NCBI GenBank assembly: GCA_016302015.1
Contig: JAEDOJ010000083.1
Span: 1 to 6,754, forward strand
Direction: 5' to 3'
Source of the DNA: Oscillospiraceae bacterium
GTDB lineage: Bacteria; Bacillota_A; Clostridia; Oscillospirales; Oscillospiraceae
Length of the DNA stretch: 6,754 nt
A program made the position numbers and the translations under genes. Within the stretch, counting starts at the first letter, position 1. Every line of letters starts with the position of its first letter. Under the pieces are notes generated by a model. That model saw only the letters and a program-made list of their open reading frames with translations. It was not told where the DNA came from and did no database searches. Shown one piece after another: positions 4,901-6,754 of the stretch.

Positions 4901-6754
4901 GCGGCTTCGAGTTCCCGGACTATGACGCAGACAATGTCTATGGCTATGACAGCGCCTATGACACCTGCGCGACCTACTCCCTCGGCTCTGCCGTAAAGAC
5001 CACCGTCAGCACCAGCACCTATACCCAGAATGGAAGCTGGCCGACTGCCAAATTCACCTTCAGCGGCACAGGCTTTGATCTCATCAGCCTGACCAGCAAC
5101 CAGACCGGCTTTATCACCTGCCGTGTCTATGAGGGTACACAAACGGACACTGTCTATAAGAGCTGGGTCGTAGATACCTATTACGGCTATGAACGCACGA
5201 TCGATGCCGATTACCCGTGGGTCAAGTACACCTGGACCTATAACGGCGACCGTTGGAGCGCCGTCAAGGAATGTGTAGCGGAGAAGGACACGGAGGAAAC
5301 ATCCGAGCTTCCCACCAACCCGCAGGCGGGGGATGTGTATGTGCAGTACAAAGAAAACTATATCTGGACGCCTGCAACGGGAACGGATAACAGCCTCTAT
5401 CAGATACCGGTCATCAAAAGTCCGGAGCTGCCCTACGGCACCTACACCGTGGTCGTCACGCCCACCTATATTCCGTTTTTCGACCATACCGGCGCAGGCA
5501 GCTATGACTTCTACCTTGACGCCGTAAGGGTTTATAACCCCGCACAGAATATGGAGGACTACTATGTCCTTGACGGAGAGGGCTGGCCTCAGTACATCGA
5601 GCTGCGCCGGCAGCTTCTCGGCAAGGATGCGGCGGGCAACGCCGAAGCCTATGTCAACGGCATCAGTTTTATCGACGGCGTCTCCAACGGAACCGTTTCG
5701 GATTACGAAAATTACGGCCCCAACAACGAGGTCTACCTGAACAGCCATCAGGCGGTCGCCTTTGCCGTCGAGAGCAACGGAGCTTCCATCGCCTCCGTAC
5801 AGCTTGGCGTCAAGGCCTTTGGCCAAACGGGTACGCTGACCGCCTCCTGTGTGGATGCGGATAGCAATACCCTCGTCACAGGAGATCTGCAAATCAGCAC
5901 GCATACGGATATGTATTATTCGCTGACAAACCTGAACGGCGAATCCTGCCTGCAATGGCAGGACAGCGGCACGGTCAGTCAGGCAATTGTCCTGACGAAT
6001 ACCGGCACCACGCCGATCACGCTCACAACGCTGAAAATCACCTATCAGAGCCAACCGGGCGCAGAAGCCGAGCTTTGCATGAACCTTGCGCTGATGCAGG
6101 CCGCAAACGAGTCTGTGACGCAGAAGCTTGCCTCCCTGCGAGGAAGGTGCTACCACCGCTTTACCTATGCGGTAACTGCCCCACCCACGCAGACGGAGGT
6201 GGGAATCCTCACCTGTACCTGCACGGACTGCGCCAAGGCCGAAACGCTGGCAATGCCCGTGCTGACGGACGCACGCTATACCTCAGAGATCACAAGCGAA
6301 CCGACCTGCTCCACAGCAGGTGTCAGAACCTATACCGACAGCGAATATGCCGTCAGCTTCACCGCAGAGCTTCCACCTCTTGGTCATGACCTGGTGTCGG
6401 ATGGGGCACTCGCCGCAACCTGTACACAAAGCGGGCTGACGGAAGGCTTCCACTGCACCCGCTGCGCATATCGAATAGAGCAGACGGAAACGGAGGCTCT
6501 GGGCCATAGCTATGTGGACGGCGTATGCACCCTTTGCGGTGAGGAAAATCCGTCGGCTTCCTGTGCCTCCGCCGGCTATACCGATGTGCCTGACGAGAGC
6601 GACTGGGCCCATGAGGGAATCGACTTTGCCATTGAACGGGGCTTGATGAAGGGCGTTGACACGAATCTCTTTGCGCCGGAGGAGGCGATGAGTCGTGGGA
6701 TGCTGGTCACCGTGCTGTGGCGTTTGGAGGGCATGCCCCCAGCGGCGCAGGCTG
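1999..6754 (+). CDS. Very large secreted mosaic SLH-domain surface protein (3' end outside window)
   Basis: The frame from the ATG at 1999 runs 1,585 codons without a stop and continues past the window. Residues 1-41 are a signal peptide: basic start (KRYFPNLRGRAGLTR), hydrophobic core LCAVIVVLCLLASA, likely cleavage near YAA-ED. Residues 43-319 resemble a galactose-binding-like/DUF642-like jelly roll (LLNGSFEEG, AELNADEESTLYQ, WGLDHGARNGTD, GNFLDNIAF). Residues 320-455 are a beta-rich linker. Residues 460-825 carry Flg_new/InlB-type repeats (ITYDPNGG, FMGW, FVGWY, YYARF). Residues 828-935 look like a cadherin/VCBS Ig-like module (REDVAVIDYGLPVDL, ENDVF, VTYTP). Residues 937-1180 look like a second galactose-binding-like module (FTFSGTGFDLIS, YDFYLDAVRVY). 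Residues 1195-1395 are not assigned. Residues 1406-1514 have zinc-ribbon-like Cys pairs, and an SLH repeat starts near 1527 with SRGM in place of TRAE. The likely role is a wall-anchored adhesin or ligand-binding protein; no enzyme active site was recognised. The ligand is unknown. Confidence 0.93.
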   Translation, partial: MEPAKRYFPNLRGRAGLTRLCAVIVVLCLLASAMPVVTYAAEDTNYSRQLLNGSFEEGQTWSDSYKQLSQTLVPAWNTTSFDGKMELFRKNTGTYIKTVILEPTDGEYAAELNADEESTLYQNVATTPSSVYEWGLDHGARNGTDIMALVIGPRQSVNPAKPTKQGRDQFMQMVDWLAIDNETILPGATPQRYTVYSKKFAEKGTFEDNTGNNAFSLTPSTIYTERWEIWIMSSANSNLVDNTLVWDSFGSNARDSAETEGSANLDLDEYYHYTVPANQTETVFGFVSVGFVGETTASADKVKTYGNFLDNIAFKIYQPLSGSTTNHGSAIVVGSDGTVGSEGEVIGHEITVDNNLQTYVTDGLPLKVQAIIRAEDKADCEFSGFFYTKQDEDGTPVTVFVPKIDGENVIEDSDSLTEEEKAGKWIKSTNENGDTIYTYKIDAITSATDLHFVFFKRPMITYDPNGGKPYIIGDDERLHDEEAANVYSFKPITNAGEGKEYTFCPPYVSHAAEGWNDGWKFMGWKVTGDYIDIPEGTDISTVNGDKLGDLIVPAVHTVACDYSLENGSGLGTAQYFKFLDGNVQLTETIKHGSDTVTVDGVLWEGQGEEMLYANMHKGMTMVAQWRWLQAFIPQSSNDVALGFEDSDRGGRVEIAVEETDENYNGSYTENGGKAYHAATNEWVTVTAIPNTGYEFVGWYTENENGELVLVSTDPTYTYLETKESVKTYYARFYGRIRQEYIRQVWNGSAWEDTSDDAIGVLDRYEYVDAPEKPISSTATEGRDYVFVGWYDAQGAEVGEEMLANGGKTLAYTTMEDATYYARFIHAPVLREDVAVIDYGLPVDLHVLENDVFTTKGTLVGVGAVPASMEKTEALKSGFGSACTGQFGKAEISGDAVTYTPVGMQMSDQEVFAYAVKYTIGKGVYYFYGTVTVVPAATIYYEDSFITLEGSWETAGQTQSAHQSEDRPGGFEFPDYDADNVYGYDSAYDTCATYSLGSAVKTTVSTSTYTQNGSWPTAKFTFSGTGFDLISLTSNQTGFITCRVYEGTQTDTVYKSWVVDTYYGYERTIDADYPWVKYTWTYNGDRWSAVKECVAEKDTEETSELPTNPQAGDVYVQYKENYIWTPATGTDNSLYQIPVIKSPELPYGTYTVVVTPTYIPFFDHTGAGSYDFYLDAVRVYNPAQNMEDYYVLDGEGWPQYIELRRQLLGKDAAGNAEAYVNGISFIDGVSNGTVSDYENYGPNNEVYLNSHQAVAFAVESNGASIASVQLGVKAFGQTGTLTASCVDADSNTLVTGDLQISTHTDMYYSLTNLNGESCLQWQDSGTVSQAIVLTNTGTTPITLTTLKITYQSQPGAEAELCMNLALMQAANESVTQKLASLRGRCYHRFTYAVTAPPTQTEVGILTCTCTDCAKAETLAMPVLTDARYTSEITSEPTCSTAGVRTYTDSEYAVSFTAELPPLGHDLVSDGALAATCTQSGLTEGFHCTRCAYRIEQTETEALGHSYVDGVCTLCGEENPSASCASAGYTDVPDESDWAHEGIDFAIERGLMKGVDTNLFAPEEAMSRGMLVTVLWRLEGMPPAAQA
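3376..4473 (+). repeat. Flg_new/InlB-type beta repeats in the surface protein
   Basis: At least three diverged units are visible in the protein. The first runs from ITYDPNGG (residue 460) through WKFMGW (519-524) to MVAQW (621-625). The second has VTVTAIPNTGYEFVGWY ending YYARF (about 682-732). The third has YVFVGWY ending YYARF (784-823). The FxGWY core and the closing YYARF are shared by the last two. In other bacteria these Listeria-Bacteroides repeats are stalk-like modules of adhesins and internalins. The first unit has a long insertion and is less certain in extent. Confidence 0.75.
6214..6546 (+). repeat. Cys-pair zinc-ribbon-like units before the SLH region
   Basis: Residues 1406-1514 contain Cys pairs TCTCTDC (Cys1406, 1408, 1411), FHCTRC (Cys1486, 1489) and GVCTLCG (Cys1510, 1513). 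They are interspersed with lone cysteines (EPTC, Cys1437; ATC, Cys1475) and LGH motifs (His1463, His1503). Units of about 38-40 residues of the form C-x-x-x-G...CxxC...LGHxxV are common just before SLH domains in Firmicutes surface proteins. In the unit starting at Cys1437 the expected CxxC is lost (RTYTDSEYAV). Metal binding is inferred from the cysteine pattern only. Confidence 0.65.
6577..6754 (+). repeat. First SLH repeat of the giant protein, truncated by the window end
   Basis: Residues 1527-1580 read as an SLH repeat: YTDVPDESDWAHEGIDFA, then RGLMKGVDTNLFAPEE and the motif SRGMLVTVLWRLEGMP. It aligns well with the first repeat of the upstream SLH gene (TRAMLVTVLYRMAGEP). Further SLH repeats are expected beyond the window, since functional anchors usually have three. 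Confidence 0.88.

Noticed and set aside
3280..6156. 958-codon open frame on the minus strand inside the giant surface-protein gene
   Set aside because: It is phase-aligned with the sense gene and stays open only because that gene avoids TTA, CTA and TCA. The translated product shows no domain motifs, while the sense frame has a signal peptide, repeats and an SLH domain.

Overview
The window looks like a piece of a low-GC-lineage but GC-rich gut Clostridia chromosome, most likely Oscillospiraceae. The basis is the style of the SLH-domain proteins (TRAM/TREE-type SLH motifs), the Listeria-Bacteroides/InlB-like repeats, the HPr-kinase-like gene, strong GGAGG-type ribosome binding sites, and coding DNA that favours G or C at third positions beside an AT-rich intergenic region. 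The family-level placement is inference; nothing in the window is a taxonomic marker.

Layout: (1) Bases 2-682 are the 3' end of a rightward gene for a cell-surface protein: a short helical stretch followed by three SLH repeats at the C-terminus, closed by a strong intrinsic terminator at 711-745. (2) Bases 803-1639 on the minus strand hold a complete 278-residue protein of the HPr kinase/PEP-carboxykinase-like P-loop family. It converges with gene 1 and has its own recognisable promoter and Shine-Dalgarno. (3) Bases 1640-1998 are an AT-rich divergent control region with two promoters facing apart, a 14-bp perfect palindrome at the rightward transcription start, and a leader hairpin. (4) From 1999 to the window end runs one uninterrupted rightward reading frame of at least 1,585 codons. 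It encodes a very large secreted mosaic protein: signal peptide, N-terminal galactose-binding-like/DUF642-like module, InlB/Flg_new-type repeats, cadherin/VCBS-like module, second galactose-binding-like module, an unassigned beta-rich stretch, Cys-pair zinc-ribbon-like units, and the beginning of an SLH region cut off by the window end. I checked this frame codon by codon and found no stop.

Together the region is a cell-envelope locus: two proteins predicted to be held on the cell wall by SLH domains, probably binding glycans or other surface ligands, flank a cytoplasmic kinase-like protein transcribed away from the larger one. No partner genes typical of ribosomal-peptide pathways (PqqD-like protein, radical SAM enzyme, short precursor peptide) are visible here, so the kinase's substrate cannot be read from this window. 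I saw no tRNA, rRNA, CRISPR array, insertion sequence or attachment site.
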